From JAHFRG01 sp041495205 (lineage in GTDB: Bacteria; Pseudomonadota; Gammaproteobacteria; Burkholderiales; JAHFRG01), in assembly GCA_041495205.1 (NCBI GenBank), contig JBGQCF010000001.1, positions 133,847-197,846 of the forward strand: a stretch of 64,000 nt of DNA, written 5' to 3'. Below the pieces are notes generated by a model. That model saw nothing but the letters and a program-made list of their open reading frames with translations, did no database searches and was not told the origin of the DNA. Positions within the stretch are counted from its first letter, which is position 1. Each line of letters opens with the position of its first letter. The position numbers and the translations under genes were made by a program. Of the stretch, positions 47,498 to 56,411 are shown in pieces.

Positions 47498-47950
47498 CTA
47501 CCCTTGCACCCACGGCAGCCCCGCCTTGCGCCAGCCTCCCATGGTGTTGCGGTGCTGTGCGCCGTCCTTATCGCCTTCAAAACCTTCGAGCACGTTGAAG
47601 CAACTTAAGTAGCCGGCTTGGGTAGCCATCACTGCGGCGTTGTGCGAGCGCTGGCCGCTTCTGCAGATGAACAACACCAGCGCGTCCGGTTTGAGCTGCT
47701 GTTTGAGCTGGTTGAGGAAATTGGGATTGGGCTGCGAGCCGGGGTATGCGAGCAATTCGATCTCCACGCTGCCGGGGATGCGCCCAACCCAGTCCCATTC
47801 GGCGCGGGAGCGCACATCCACCAGCTTGGCGTTAGGCGCTTCGGTCATGAGCAGGTAGGCTTCCTTGGGAAGAAGCGCGCCTTGGTAGGGTAAATTCATT
47901 TCCTTTGCGCGCTGTTTGGCCGCTTCGAGTATCGCGTCAACTTTTCCCAT
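47498..47950 (-). CDS. Rhodanese-domain protein
   Basis: A 150-residue single-domain rhodanese: VDVRSRAEWDWVGRIPGSVEIEL (CH2A-like motif) and catalytic Cys in LFICRSGQRSHNAA, with FEGDKDG after it. The MGKVDAILEAAKQRAKE helix is a common N-terminal addition. It should transfer sulfane sulfur to an acceptor. Convergent in order with the CDGSH gene (27-bp gap, same strand), which may hint at joint iron-sulfur chemistry. Confidence 0.88.
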   Translation of the reverse strand: MGKVDAILEAAKQRAKEMNLPYQGALLPKEAYLLMTEAPNAKLVDVRSRAEWDWVGRIPGSVEIELLAYPGSQPNPNFLNQLKQQLKPDALVLFICRSGQRSHNAAVMATQAGYLSCFNVLEGFEGDKDGAQHRNTMGGWRKAGLPWVQG

Positions 47951-48058
47951 GATAGGCCTGAATAAACGGATTAGCTGGAACCTCATTATAGCCAAAAACC
48001 GCTAAGCCCTTGGCTGGTTTGAAAGGATCGTTCTGGCTAAAGAAGATGCTCCAAGTTC

Positions 48059-48105
48059 GGCACAATAATGGTGCGATAGTGGATTATTTGAGCCACCTTG
48101 GTGCA
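48059..48105. promoter_or_regulatory. Two NtrC-like binding sites upstream of glnA
   Basis: Site 1 at 48059-48075 contains GCAC-N7-GTGC (GCACAATAATGGTGC), close to the known glnA site GCACCAAAATGGTGC. Site 2 at 48089-48105, TGAGCCACCTTGGTGCA, matches 12 of 17 positions of the same consensus. They are about 60-110 bp before the sigma54-type promoter. Confidence 0.7.
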
Positions 48106-48166
48106 TTTTAATCTGCTATTCAACGGCTAAGGACTTATGGCACAATACTTTGCTCGTTATTGGCAA

Positions 48167-48182
48167 TGGCACATTTCATGCT
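48167..48182 (+). promoter_or_regulatory. Sigma54-type promoter of glnA
   Basis: TGGCAC-ATTTC-ATGCT keeps the GG/GC elements at the required spacing (TGGCAC-N5-TTGCW consensus). It lies 67 bp upstream of the glnA ATG; a nearby TGGCAC at 48138 has one base too many. Confidence 0.7.
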
Positions 48183-48248
48183 AATCAAGTGCCTGCCGAT
48201 TTCCCCGATTTTAAAAATACTCTGCACTTTCAATCTTAGGAGAGAAAA

Positions 48249-49661
48249 ATGGCGTCACCCGCTGATGTATTCAAAATAATCAAGGAAAAAGATGTCAAGT
48301 TTGTGGATCTGCGCTTTACCGACACCCGCGGCAAGGAACAACATGTCACGGTACCCGTGAAGGCGTTTAACGAACTCAAGTTCACTGACGGCCACTATTT
48401 CGACGGTTCGTCCATCGCCGGCTGGAAAAGCATTGAAGCCTCCGACATGGTGTTGCTGCCAGACCCTGACACCACGCGCATGGATCCATTTACGGATGAG
48501 GCGGTTCTCAATATCACCTGCGACGTGATTGAGCCTTCCGACGGCAAGGGCTACGACCGCGATCCGCGCTCGATTGCCAAGCGCGGCGAGGCCTATCTCA
48601 AATCCACGGGCATTGCCGACACCGCGAATTTCGGACCTGAGCCCGAGTTCTTCATTTTTGATTCGGTAACCTGGAACGTGGATATGTCCGGCTGCTTCGT
48701 CAAAATCAAATCCGAAGAAGCACCGTGGTCGTCCGGCGAGGAATTCGAAGGCGGCAACTCGGCGCACCGCGCGCCGGTGAAGGGAGGCTACTTTCCGGTG
48801 CCGCCGACCGATAGCCTGCATGACATTCGCAATGCCATGGTGCTTGCAATGGAAGAGCAAGGCGTCGTATGCGAAGTACACCATCACGAAGTGGCGGCAG
48901 CGGGGCAAAACGAAATCGGCACCCTGTACAACAGCCTGGTGAAGCGCGCCGACTGGATGCAAATCCTCAAGTACACGGTCTGGAGCGTAGCGCACTCCTA
49001 TGGCAAGACTGCGACATTCATGCCCAAGCCCATCGTCGGCGATAATGGCTCCGGCATGCACGTGCACCAGTCGTTGGCGAAGGACGGCAAGAATCTTTTC
49101 TCCGGCAACAGCTATGCGGGGCTGTCGGAACTCGCAATTTATTACATCGGCGGCATCATCAAGCACGCCAGGGCGTTGAACGCCATCACCAACCCGGGCA
49201 CCAATTCCTACAAGCGGCTGGTCCCGGGGTTCGAGGCGCCGATCAATCTGGCGTATTCGTCGCGCAACCGTTCTGCGGCGGTGCGCGTGCCGCTGGTGTC
49301 GAATCCGAAATCGCGGCGCATCGAGGTGCGCTTCCCCGATCCGATCACCAATCCTTATCTCGCCTTTACCGCCATGATGATGGCGGGGCTTGACGGCATC
49401 CAGAAAAAGATTCATCCGGGCGACCCGATCGACAAGAACCTCTATGACCTGCCTCCCGAAGAGGCGAAGAAGATTACGCATCCCTGCGCGTCTCTCGATG
49501 AAGCGCTGGAGTGTCTGAACAAGGACCGTGAGTTCCTGACGCGTGGCGGCGTGTTCTCCAACGACATGCTCGATGCTTATGTCGCGCTCAAGATGGAAGA
49601 AGTAACGCGCTTCCGCATGACTACGCATCCGCTTGAGTTCGACATGTACTACAGCCTGTAA
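48249..49661 (+). CDS. glnA: Glutamine synthetase, type I
   Basis: A 470-residue GlnA: GHYFDGSSIAGWKSIEASD, EPEFFIFDSV, NEIGTLYNSL, HVHQSL (ammonia/metal site), NPGTNSYKRLVPGFEAP and the adenylylation loop NLYDLPPEEAKKI with its Tyr. It makes glutamine from glutamate and ammonia as a dodecamer. AGGAG precedes the ATG. The upstream region has NtrC-like sites and a sigma54-type promoter, and ntrBC lie just downstream. A strong terminator ends the transcript. Confidence 0.98.
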   Translation: MASPADVFKIIKEKDVKFVDLRFTDTRGKEQHVTVPVKAFNELKFTDGHYFDGSSIAGWKSIEASDMVLLPDPDTTRMDPFTDEAVLNITCDVIEPSDGKGYDRDPRSIAKRGEAYLKSTGIADTANFGPEPEFFIFDSVTWNVDMSGCFVKIKSEEAPWSSGEEFEGGNSAHRAPVKGGYFPVPPTDSLHDIRNAMVLAMEEQGVVCEVHHHEVAAAGQNEIGTLYNSLVKRADWMQILKYTVWSVAHSYGKTATFMPKPIVGDNGSGMHVHQSLAKDGKNLFSGNSYAGLSELAIYYIGGIIKHARALNAITNPGTNSYKRLVPGFEAPINLAYSSRNRSAAVRVPLVSNPKSRRIEVRFPDPITNPYLAFTAMMMAGLDGIQKKIHPGDPIDKNLYDLPPEEAKKITHPCASLDEALECLNKDREFLTRGGVFSNDMLDAYVALKMEEVTRFRMTTHPLEFDMYYSL

Positions 49662-49707
49662 TCGCAACCTGCGTCTGTGCTCGACGGGTTGCAGCTTCTC
49701 GAACCAG

Positions 49708-49737
49708 CAGGGCGGGTTTACCCGCCCTGTTTTTTTG
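49708..49737 (+). terminator. Intrinsic terminator of glnA
   Basis: Stem CAGGGCGGG / CCCGCCCTG with loop TTTA, followed by seven T. Confidence 0.95.
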
Positions 49738-49881
49738 GTCAACTGAAATTACTCTCATGCGTTGATTGCATTGAAAATTCTGCCGGCTTGGCTTACACTT
49801 AGTGCTTACCCGGCACCACGGCGGCACGGAGAAGTCTAAAATGCTGCAGGTGCCGTAATCGTTTGGAAGAGCGGTGAGAAC

Positions 49882-50328
49882 ATGAGAGCTGTATTGGCGG
49901 TGATATTGATGCTCGCGGGCGCGCATGCCTGGGCCGATATCTACAAGAAAGTGGATGAAGATGGCCGGGTCACCTATTCCAATGTTCCGAGCAAGGGCGC
50001 GCAGAAGCTGAATCTCGAGCCGCTCAATACCGTCCCTGCGAGCAAGCCCAAATCCCAATCCCCCGATAACTTTCCGAGAGTAGACTCCGATACGCAAAAA
50101 GGCCGCGACTATAAACGCCGCCAAATTCTTGAGAACGAACTGGCGCAAGAAATGAACCAGCTCGAGGAAGCCAAGAAAGCCGTTGCTGAGGGACAAGAAG
50201 CGCGGCTTGGCGACGAGCGGCACAATTACCAAAAATATCTGGACCGCGTGCAACGACTCAAGGATGCGGTTGCCGAACACGAGAAAAATATCGATGCGCT
50301 GAGAGAGGAAATTGCGGGATTCAGATAA
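49882..50328 (+). CDS. DUF4124-domain periplasmic protein with coiled coil
   Basis: A 148-residue protein: signal peptide in residues 1-18 (MRAVLAVILMLAGAHAWA), the DUF4124 motif DIYKKVDEDGRVTYSNVPSKGAQKLNL (key IYKKVDEDGRVTYSN), then a charged coiled coil from residue ~85 (QEMNQLEEAKKAVAEGQE). Function unknown; common between glnA and ntrB in betaproteobacteria, so it is a marker of this neighbourhood. Confidence 0.9.
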   Translation: MRAVLAVILMLAGAHAWADIYKKVDEDGRVTYSNVPSKGAQKLNLEPLNTVPASKPKSQSPDNFPRVDSDTQKGRDYKRRQILENELAQEMNQLEEAKKAVAEGQEARLGDERHNYQKYLDRVQRLKDAVAEHEKNIDALREEIAGFR

Positions 50329-50510
50329 GCAACTGGCGGAGAACATGGTGCGCGGAAGATAATCCGCCTGATTCCGCCCGCAATAGTCCCGGCGCTTTAA
50401 GCAGAAACCCGGCAGCGTCTGCCGCCCCCTTCATTTCCAGGGCCGCCCACGGCGCTTTATGGTGGTGCGCTTCTTGCTAGTGTTCTTTTTTGTGGCTGAT
50501 CCTTTTCTTC

Positions 50511-51581
50511 ATGATACCTGCTGCTTTCCATGGTCTTGAACTGCTTGCGGCTGCGGTGATTCTCCTCGACCAGGATATGCTGATGCAATACGCCAACCCG
50601 GCAGCGGAAAACCTGTTCGAGTCGAGCAGTAAAAACATGCTGGGCCGTCCGCTCCGCGAGATATTTGATGACGCCGGCACTTTATTGTCGGCAGTGGATT
50701 ACGCGCTCGCCAACAACTGCAGTTATATCGAGCACGACCTGCGGCTTGCCGCGATAGGGCGCCACGAATTGCACTTGAGTTGCGCCGTGACGCCGTTGGA
50801 AACAAGGGACGCGCGCGTGCTGCTCGAGTTCAGGCAGATGGATCAGCAGCTGAAAATCGCCAAGGAAGAGCGCATGTTGGATCAACAACAGGCGAACCGC
50901 GAGCTGATCCGCAATCTTGCGCATGAAATCAAAAACCCGCTGGGCGGCATCCGCGGCGCGGCGCAATTGCTCGAGCGCGAGCTGGAGCGGCCGAGCCTGC
51001 ATGAATACACCCAGGTCATCATCAAGGAAGCGGATCGGCTGCAAACGCTCCTGGTCCGCCTGCTCACGCCGCACCGCCTGCCGCGGCTTGCCGAGATCAA
51101 CATCCACGAAGTCCTCGAGCAGGTGAAAACGCTGCTGCTTGCGGAATATCCGCAGGGCATCGAAATCGAGCGCGATTACGATAGCAGCCTGCCGCCGCTC
51201 ACCGGCGACCGCGAGCAGCTGATTCAGGCGACGTTGAACATCATGCGCAACGCGGCGCAGGCGCTGCAGGGCAAAGGCAGGATCATCCTGCGCACGCGCA
51301 TTATGCGGCAGACAACGCTGGCGAAGAAACGCTACCGGCACGCGCTGATGGTGCAGATCATAGACAATGGCCCGGGCGTACCCGAGGCGATCCGCGAAAA
51401 GATTTTTTATCCTCTGGTTTCCGGCAAGGAAGGCGGAAGCGGCTTGGGCCTCACCATCGCCCAGACTTTCGTCAACCAGCACCATGGTATTATCGAATGC
51501 GAAAGCCGGCCGGGGTACACTTGTTTCACGATGCTCTTGCCGCTTGCCGAAGACAGCATTTCGCACACGGAGTCAGCCTGA
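50511..51581 (+). CDS. ntrB: Nitrogen regulation sensor histidine kinase
   Basis: About 356 residues: PAS domain (AAAVILLDQDMLMQYANPAAENLF in part), H box LAHEIKNPLGGIRGAAQLL with the phosphorylated His near residue 140, N box, G1 DNGPGVPEAI and G2 GGSGLGLTIAQ. No membrane segment, as expected for the cytoplasmic NtrB controlled by PII. The ATG at 50511 is used; an in-frame TTG 21 bases earlier is less likely. Overlaps ntrC by one base. Confidence 0.95.
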   Translation: MIPAAFHGLELLAAAVILLDQDMLMQYANPAAENLFESSSKNMLGRPLREIFDDAGTLLSAVDYALANNCSYIEHDLRLAAIGRHELHLSCAVTPLETRDARVLLEFRQMDQQLKIAKEERMLDQQQANRELIRNLAHEIKNPLGGIRGAAQLLERELERPSLHEYTQVIIKEADRLQTLLVRLLTPHRLPRLAEINIHEVLEQVKTLLLAEYPQGIEIERDYDSSLPPLTGDREQLIQATLNIMRNAAQALQGKGRIILRTRIMRQTTLAKKRYRHALMVQIIDNGPGVPEAIREKIFYPLVSGKEGGSGLGLTIAQTFVNQHHGIIECESRPGYTCFTMLLPLAEDSISHTESA

Positions 51582-52978
51582 TGAAACCGGTGTGGATTAT
51601 AGACGACGACCGTTCCATCCGCTGGGTGTTTGAAAAGGCGCTTACGCGCGAAGGCATCGCCTTCAAAACCTTTGCCGCTTCGCCCGAGGCGATGGCGGCA
51701 ATCGCCGCAACCCCGCCGCAGGTGGTGGTGAGCGATATCCGCATGCCGGGCACATCGGGTTTGGAATTGTTGCAGACTCTGAAGCAACGCTACCCGCAGC
51801 TTCCGATCATTATCATGACTGCCTATTCCGATCTGGACAGCGCGGTGGCGGCGTTTCAGGGAGGTGCTTTCGAATATCTCGCCAAGCCTTTCGATGTGGA
51901 CCACGCCGTGGAACTGATACGGCGCGCCATGCAGCAGAGTCTGCACGGGCGCGACGAAACCGTTGCGGACCAAGCCGAGCCGGAAATTTTAGGGCAGGCG
52001 GCTTCGATGCAGGAGGCATTTCGCGCCATCGGCAAGCTCAGCCAGTCGCAGGCTACGGTTTTAATCACGGGTGAATCGGGAACCGGCAAGGAACTGGTGG
52101 CGCGTGCGCTGCATCGCCACAGCCCGCGCGCTGCCCGGCCTTTTATCGCGATCAACACCGCGGCTATCCCCAAGGATTTGCTTGAATCGGAACTCTTCGG
52201 GCATGAGCGCGGCGCGTTTACCGGGGCGCAGAGCATGCACCGCGGGCGCTTCGAGCAGGCTGATGGCGGCACGCTGTTTCTCGACGAAATCGGCGATATG
52301 CCGGCGGATTTGCAGACCCGTTTGCTGCGCGTGCTTTCCGACGGCCAGTTCTACCGCGTCGGTGGCCAGCAGCCGATAAAGGCTAATGTGCGCGTCATCG
52401 CCGCGACCCATCAGGATTTGGAGCAGAGAGTTAAACAAGGATTGTTTCGCGAAGACCTGTTTCACCGCATCAACGTGATCCGGCTGCGCCTGCCGTCTTT
52501 GCGCGAGCGCCGCGAAGACATTCCGCTGTTGACGCGGCATTTTCTGCAGAAAAGCGCGAAAGACCTGGGAGTGGAAGCGAAGCGCCTGTCCAATGCCGCC
52601 ATGAAGTATCTTTCAACCCAGGACTTTCCGGGCAATGTGCGGCAACTGGAAAATCTCTGCCACTGGTTGACCGTCATGGCGCCGGGGCAGAATATCGAAG
52701 TCAAGGACCTGCCTGCCGATTTGCGCGCTGAAAGCGCGGCTCAGGAAACGGATTGGATTGACGCGCTGCAGAAGGAAGTGGAGCGTGCGCTTAACCGCGG
52801 CGAGCAGGGAATCATGGATGAGCTTTCACGGCAGTTTGAAAAAGCGCTGATCGCTAAGGCGCTGGCCCATACCGGCGGGCGGCGCATCGAAGCAGCGAGC
52901 CTCCTCGGGCTTGGCCGCAATACCTTGACTCGCAAGATCCAGGAACTGGGGCTCGAGGAGAAGTCGGATAAACCTTAA
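51581..52978 (+). CDS. ntrC: Nitrogen regulation response regulator, sigma54 activator
   Basis: About 465 residues: receiver domain (WIIDDDRSIRW, phosphorylated Asp in VVVSDIRMPG near residue 54, Lys in AKPFD), AAA+ domain with GESGTGKELVARALH, the sigma54-contact loop ERGAFTGAQ and GGTLFLDEIGDM, and a C-terminal Fis-type helix-turn-helix GGRRIEAASLLGLGRNTLTRKIQEL (in part). It activates glnA and other nitrogen genes at sigma54 promoters. TGATG couples it to ntrB; its end overlaps the convergent xth gene by 4 bp. Confidence 0.96.
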   Translation: MKPVWIIDDDRSIRWVFEKALTREGIAFKTFAASPEAMAAIAATPPQVVVSDIRMPGTSGLELLQTLKQRYPQLPIIIMTAYSDLDSAVAAFQGGAFEYLAKPFDVDHAVELIRRAMQQSLHGRDETVADQAEPEILGQAASMQEAFRAIGKLSQSQATVLITGESGTGKELVARALHRHSPRAARPFIAINTAAIPKDLLESELFGHERGAFTGAQSMHRGRFEQADGGTLFLDEIGDMPADLQTRLLRVLSDGQFYRVGGQQPIKANVRVIAATHQDLEQRVKQGLFREDLFHRINVIRLRLPSLRERREDIPLLTRHFLQKSAKDLGVEAKRLSNAAMKYLSTQDFPGNVRQLENLCHWLTVMAPGQNIEVKDLPADLRAESAAQETDWIDALQKEVERALNRGEQGIMDELSRQFEKALIAKALAHTGGRRIEAASLLGLGRNTLTRKIQELGLEEKSDKP

Positions 52979-53736
52979 ATTTCCGCCAGCACCGGGGCGT
53001 GATCGGAGGGGCGCTCAGCCTGCCGTGGTTTGGTATCAATCGTGCTGGATTTACAAACAGTGGCCAGCGCGCTGCTCAGCAGAATATGATCGATGCGCAG
53101 CCCCAGATTGCGGCGGAACGCGCTCAGGCGGTAATCCCACCAGCTGAAGGATTTCTCGGGTTGCTCAAAAAGACGGAAGCTGTCTTTTAAGCCCAGCTTG
53201 AGCAGCTCGCGGAAGGCCTGCCGCTCGTGCGGACTGACCAGAACATTTCCTTCCCATGCTTGTGGGTCGTGAACATCACGGTCTTCAGGCGCGATGTTCA
53301 AATCGCCCAGCACCGCAAGTCGCGGATAGCGGACCAGCTCATCTTTCAGCCAGTTGTTGAAAGCGGCAAGCCATTCCAGTTTGTAGCGGTACTTATCCGA
53401 ATCCACGCTTTGTCCATTCGGTACGTAGGCGCAGATCACCCGCACATTCTCAATCGTGGCAGCGACGACGCGTTTCCGCGGGTCGTTAAAATCGGGAATC
53501 GCCGAAACGGTTTCCTTCCCTTGCTGCTTGCTGAGAATGGCCACGCCGTTGTAAGTCTTTTCTCCCGAAAATAAGGCGTGGTAGCCTGCCGCTTGAATTT
53601 CCACCAGCGGGAACTTGTCGTCTTCCATTTTGGTTTCCTGCAGGCACAGCACGTCCGGCTGGTTGGCGGAAAGCCAGTCCACAACTTGCGGCAGGCGGAT
53701 TTTCAGCGAGTTGACGTTCCAGGCGGCAAGCCGCAT
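52975..53736 (-). CDS. xth: Exodeoxyribonuclease III / AP endonuclease
   Basis: A 253-residue EEP-fold nuclease: AAWNVNSLKIRL, CLQETKMED (catalytic Glu), GDLNIAPEDRDVHDP and RIDHILLS with the active His/Asp. It repairs abasic sites and trims 3' blocks. The ATG at 53736 overlaps the stop of the upstream DUF4124 gene (TGATG). Tail-to-tail overlap of 4 bp with ntrC. Confidence 0.95.
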   Translation of the reverse strand: MRLAAWNVNSLKIRLPQVVDWLSANQPDVLCLQETKMEDDKFPLVEIQAAGYHALFSGEKTYNGVAILSKQQGKETVSAIPDFNDPRKRVVAATIENVRVICAYVPNGQSVDSDKYRYKLEWLAAFNNWLKDELVRYPRLAVLGDLNIAPEDRDVHDPQAWEGNVLVSPHERQAFRELLKLGLKDSFRLFEQPEKSFSWWDYRLSAFRRNLGLRIDHILLSSALATVCKSSTIDTKPRQAERPSDHAPVLAEI

Positions 53737-54287
53737 CAATAAGGCTGGGGTTCGGGTGCGGGCGGGCGCGCCGGAGCTTCGCTTGGCTGTGGCCTGGGGG
53801 TTTTGCCGCCGGCGGGCGCTCCAGGAACCGGAACTGAAGGGTAACCTGCGACATTCAACGCATTGTTCCAGCTGGATTCGTCAAAGCCTCTCAGCGGTTG
53901 AGTGTTGCCCAAGACCAGCACCGGCACCACCAAATCTCCCAGGATTTTTTTTAACTCGTCGGCATTCTCGGGTAGGGTTGGATTTTTTTCGGTGAACGGC
54001 ACGCCGCGCTTGTTCAGTAACTCGCGCGCTCTGGTGCATCCCGCGCCGCAATCGTTGGCGAAAAGGGTGATAGGGAAATTTTTAACGGCTTGTTGCAATG
54101 CGTAAGTCGGGCTGCCTTCAATCACGCTGGTGCCTAGTTTTTTCTCCTCAACTTTCTTGACCGATGGCGGCGGCGGCTGATCTGAATAATGCACCGTGCC
54201 ATCGCTATCCACCCAACGATAATAATTTCCAGCCAGACCGGCACCGGCAGAAAACAGGAGCGCGTAGATGAAGATTCGCAGTTTCAT
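53736..54287 (-). CDS. DUF4124 - glutaredoxin-like periplasmic protein
   Basis: About 183 residues: signal peptide (MKLRIFIYALLFSAGAGLA), DUF4124 motif NYYRWVDSDGTVHYSDQPPP, then a thioredoxin/glutaredoxin-like domain with FANDCGAGCTRARELLNKRGVPF (C-x3-C, one residue longer than the usual CxxC) and LVVPVLVLGN (cis-Pro loop), ending in a Pro-rich tail. Probably a periplasmic thiol protein; the odd CGAGC spacing leaves activity uncertain. Start chosen by the signal peptide at 54287. Confidence 0.85.
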   Translation of the reverse strand: MKLRIFIYALLFSAGAGLAGNYYRWVDSDGTVHYSDQPPPPSVKKVEEKKLGTSVIEGSPTYALQQAVKNFPITLFANDCGAGCTRARELLNKRGVPFTEKNPTLPENADELKKILGDLVVPVLVLGNTQPLRGFDESSWNNALNVAGYPSVPVPGAPAGGKTPRPQPSEAPARPPAPEPQPY

Positions 54288-54327
54288 GACATTTCCATGC
54301 AGGATGGAAACTTTAGCACAGTCCGCT

Positions 54328-56364
54328 TCAATGCGCAGCACCTGCCATGCCATTATGCCGCAGCAGCGCATCGATTTGCGGCCCGCGTCCACGAAAAGCG
54401 ACGAAGGATTCGAGTGCCGGGCGGCTGCCGCCGACACCCAGGATTTCGTCTCTGAAGCGGCGGCCGATATCGCGGTTGAGCACTCCGTTTTCCTCGAACA
54501 GGCTGTAGGCATCCGCAGACAGCACTTCCGACCATTTGTAGCTGTAATAGCCCGCGGCGTAGCCCCCGGCGAAAATGTGCGAGAAATTGTTGGGGAAACG
54601 GTTGTATTCGGGAGGAATCACTACCGCCACCCGGCTGCGGATTTCATTCAGCAATTGCAACATGGTTTTATCCCCATGAGGGTCGAAATCATCATGCAGG
54701 TGCATGTCGAACAGCGCGAATTCGAGCTGACGCACAGTTTGCATGCCGCTCTGGAAATTCTTGGCGGCGAGCATTTTGTCGTATAACAGGCGCGGCAGGG
54801 GCTGCCCGTTGTCCACATGCCGAGTCAAATATTGCAGCACTTCCCATTCCCAGCAGAAATTTTCCATGAACTGGCTGGGCAATTCCACCGCATCCCATTC
54901 CACGCCATTGATGCCGGACACACCGAGCTCATCCACGCTGGTGAGCAGGTGATGCAGGCCGTGGCCGAATTCGTGGAACAGCGTGATTACCTCGTCGTGA
55001 GTAAACAGCGCGGGCTTGCCGCCCACGGGGGAAGAAAAGTTGCAGTTGAGATAGGCGACCGGGTTCTGAATTCCGGATTCCTTGCGCCTGCGGGCGATGG
55101 CTTCGTCCATCCACGCGCCACCGCGTTTTGAAGGCCGCGCATAGAGGTCCGCGTAAAACTGCCCGATCAGCTTGCCGGCCAGATCGCGGATGTTGAAAAA
55201 GCGCACATCGGGGTGCCACAGCGGCGCCTGCCCTGGAGTGATGGAGATGCCGTAAAGCGCTTCCACCATCTTGAACATGCCCTGCAGCACCTGGAACTCA
55301 GGAAAATACTGTTTGACTTCCTGGTCGGAAAACGCGAAGCGCGCAGTGCGCAATTTTTCCGAAATATATGCGATATCCCAAGCCTGCAGGTTGTCAATTT
55401 TGAGTTCATCGCGCGCAAATCGCTTGAGCTCGCGGTAATCGCGCTCGGCATGAGGTTTCGCTTTTGTCCCGAGCTCAGCAAGAAAATCCAGCACTTCGCG
55501 CGGCGATTTCACCATTTTGCGGACAAGCGAAACTTCGGCATAGCCGCGGTAACCGAGAAGCCCGGCTTTCTCCTGGCGAAGCTTGAGGATCTGGGCTATT
55601 AGTGGCGTGTTATCCCACTCGGGTTTTCCAAACTCGGAGGCACGTGTGACATAGGCGCGATAGAGCGCCTCGCGCAGACTGCGGTTTTCGGCGTATTGCA
55701 TCGCCGGCATCCAGGATGGCGCATGCAGGGTGAGTTTCCAGCCCGGTCTGCTGTCTTTAGCGGCTGCTTCATGCGCCACCTGCAAGACATCTTCAGGCAA
55801 GCCTGCAAGCTCGTCGCGGGTTTCGATATAAAGCGCAAAATCATTGGTGGAATCGAGCAGGTTTTCTTCGAACCTGGCGTAGAGTCTTGAGAGCTCCTCC
55901 TGAATTTGCACAAAGCGCGCTTTTTTGTCGGCTGGCAGTTCGGCGCCGCCCAGACGGAAATCGCGCAGTTCGTTTTCCACGATTTTTTGCTGTGCGCGGC
56001 TCAAAAGGGTAAAGCCGCTCCCGGCCTTGAGCGCCTTGAATTTTTCGAACAAGCCCTGGTTTTGCGCAAGCTCGGAGTGGTATTGGGTGATTTTCGGCAG
56101 ATTGGCGTTGTAAGCTTCGCGCAGTTCCGGGCAGTTCATCACCGCGTTTAAGTGCGTCACCTGTCCCCAGCCGCGGCTTAAGCGCTCGTTGGCATCTTCC
56201 AGCGGCTGCACAAACTGAAACCAGGTCACTGGCGCGCTATCCGCCAGCAACTGGCTAATCAGCGCACGGTTTTCCCGCAGCAGTTCATCTACTGCAGGCG
56301 TTACCTGCTGCGGCACAATTTCAGCAAAGCGCGGCAGGCCTGAAAAGTCAAGCAAGGGGTTCAT
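54328..56364 (-). CDS. prlC: Oligopeptidase A (M3 metallopeptidase)
   Basis: About 678 residues. Zinc motif LFHEFGHGLHHLL near residue 470, with GGKPALFTHDEVITLFHE before it and FAGGYAAGYYSYKWSEVLSAD after it, match PrlC/OpdA. It degrades signal peptides and short oligopeptides in the cytosol. The ATG at 56364 (MNPLLDFSGLPRF) was chosen over a TTG two codons upstream. The DUF4124-glutaredoxin gene follows with a 40-bp gap. Confidence 0.95.
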   Translation of the reverse strand: MNPLLDFSGLPRFAEIVPQQVTPAVDELLRENRALISQLLADSAPVTWFQFVQPLEDANERLSRGWGQVTHLNAVMNCPELREAYNANLPKITQYHSELAQNQGLFEKFKALKAGSGFTLLSRAQQKIVENELRDFRLGGAELPADKKARFVQIQEELSRLYARFEENLLDSTNDFALYIETRDELAGLPEDVLQVAHEAAAKDSRPGWKLTLHAPSWMPAMQYAENRSLREALYRAYVTRASEFGKPEWDNTPLIAQILKLRQEKAGLLGYRGYAEVSLVRKMVKSPREVLDFLAELGTKAKPHAERDYRELKRFARDELKIDNLQAWDIAYISEKLRTARFAFSDQEVKQYFPEFQVLQGMFKMVEALYGISITPGQAPLWHPDVRFFNIRDLAGKLIGQFYADLYARPSKRGGAWMDEAIARRRKESGIQNPVAYLNCNFSSPVGGKPALFTHDEVITLFHEFGHGLHHLLTSVDELGVSGINGVEWDAVELPSQFMENFCWEWEVLQYLTRHVDNGQPLPRLLYDKMLAAKNFQSGMQTVRQLEFALFDMHLHDDFDPHGDKTMLQLLNEIRSRVAVVIPPEYNRFPNNFSHIFAGGYAAGYYSYKWSEVLSADAYSLFEENGVLNRDIGRRFRDEILGVGGSRPALESFVAFRGRGPQIDALLRHNGMAGAAH

Positions 56365-56411
56365 AAACAAAGGGATTCAGGAACGACTGGCTATATTATA
56401 CCAGTCGCGGG

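Noticed and set aside
48138..48153. Upstream TGGCAC...TTTGCT as the glnA sigma54 promoter
   Set aside because: Spacing between the GG and GC elements is one base too long; the copy at 48167-48182 has the right spacing.
48255..49742. 495-codon frame opposite glnA, and similar long antisense frames opposite thiC (22806-24341) and hldE-like gene (6122-7411)
   Set aside because: All mirror strongly conserved genes with clear motifs; composition is Arg/His-rich and no ribosome site or domain is seen.
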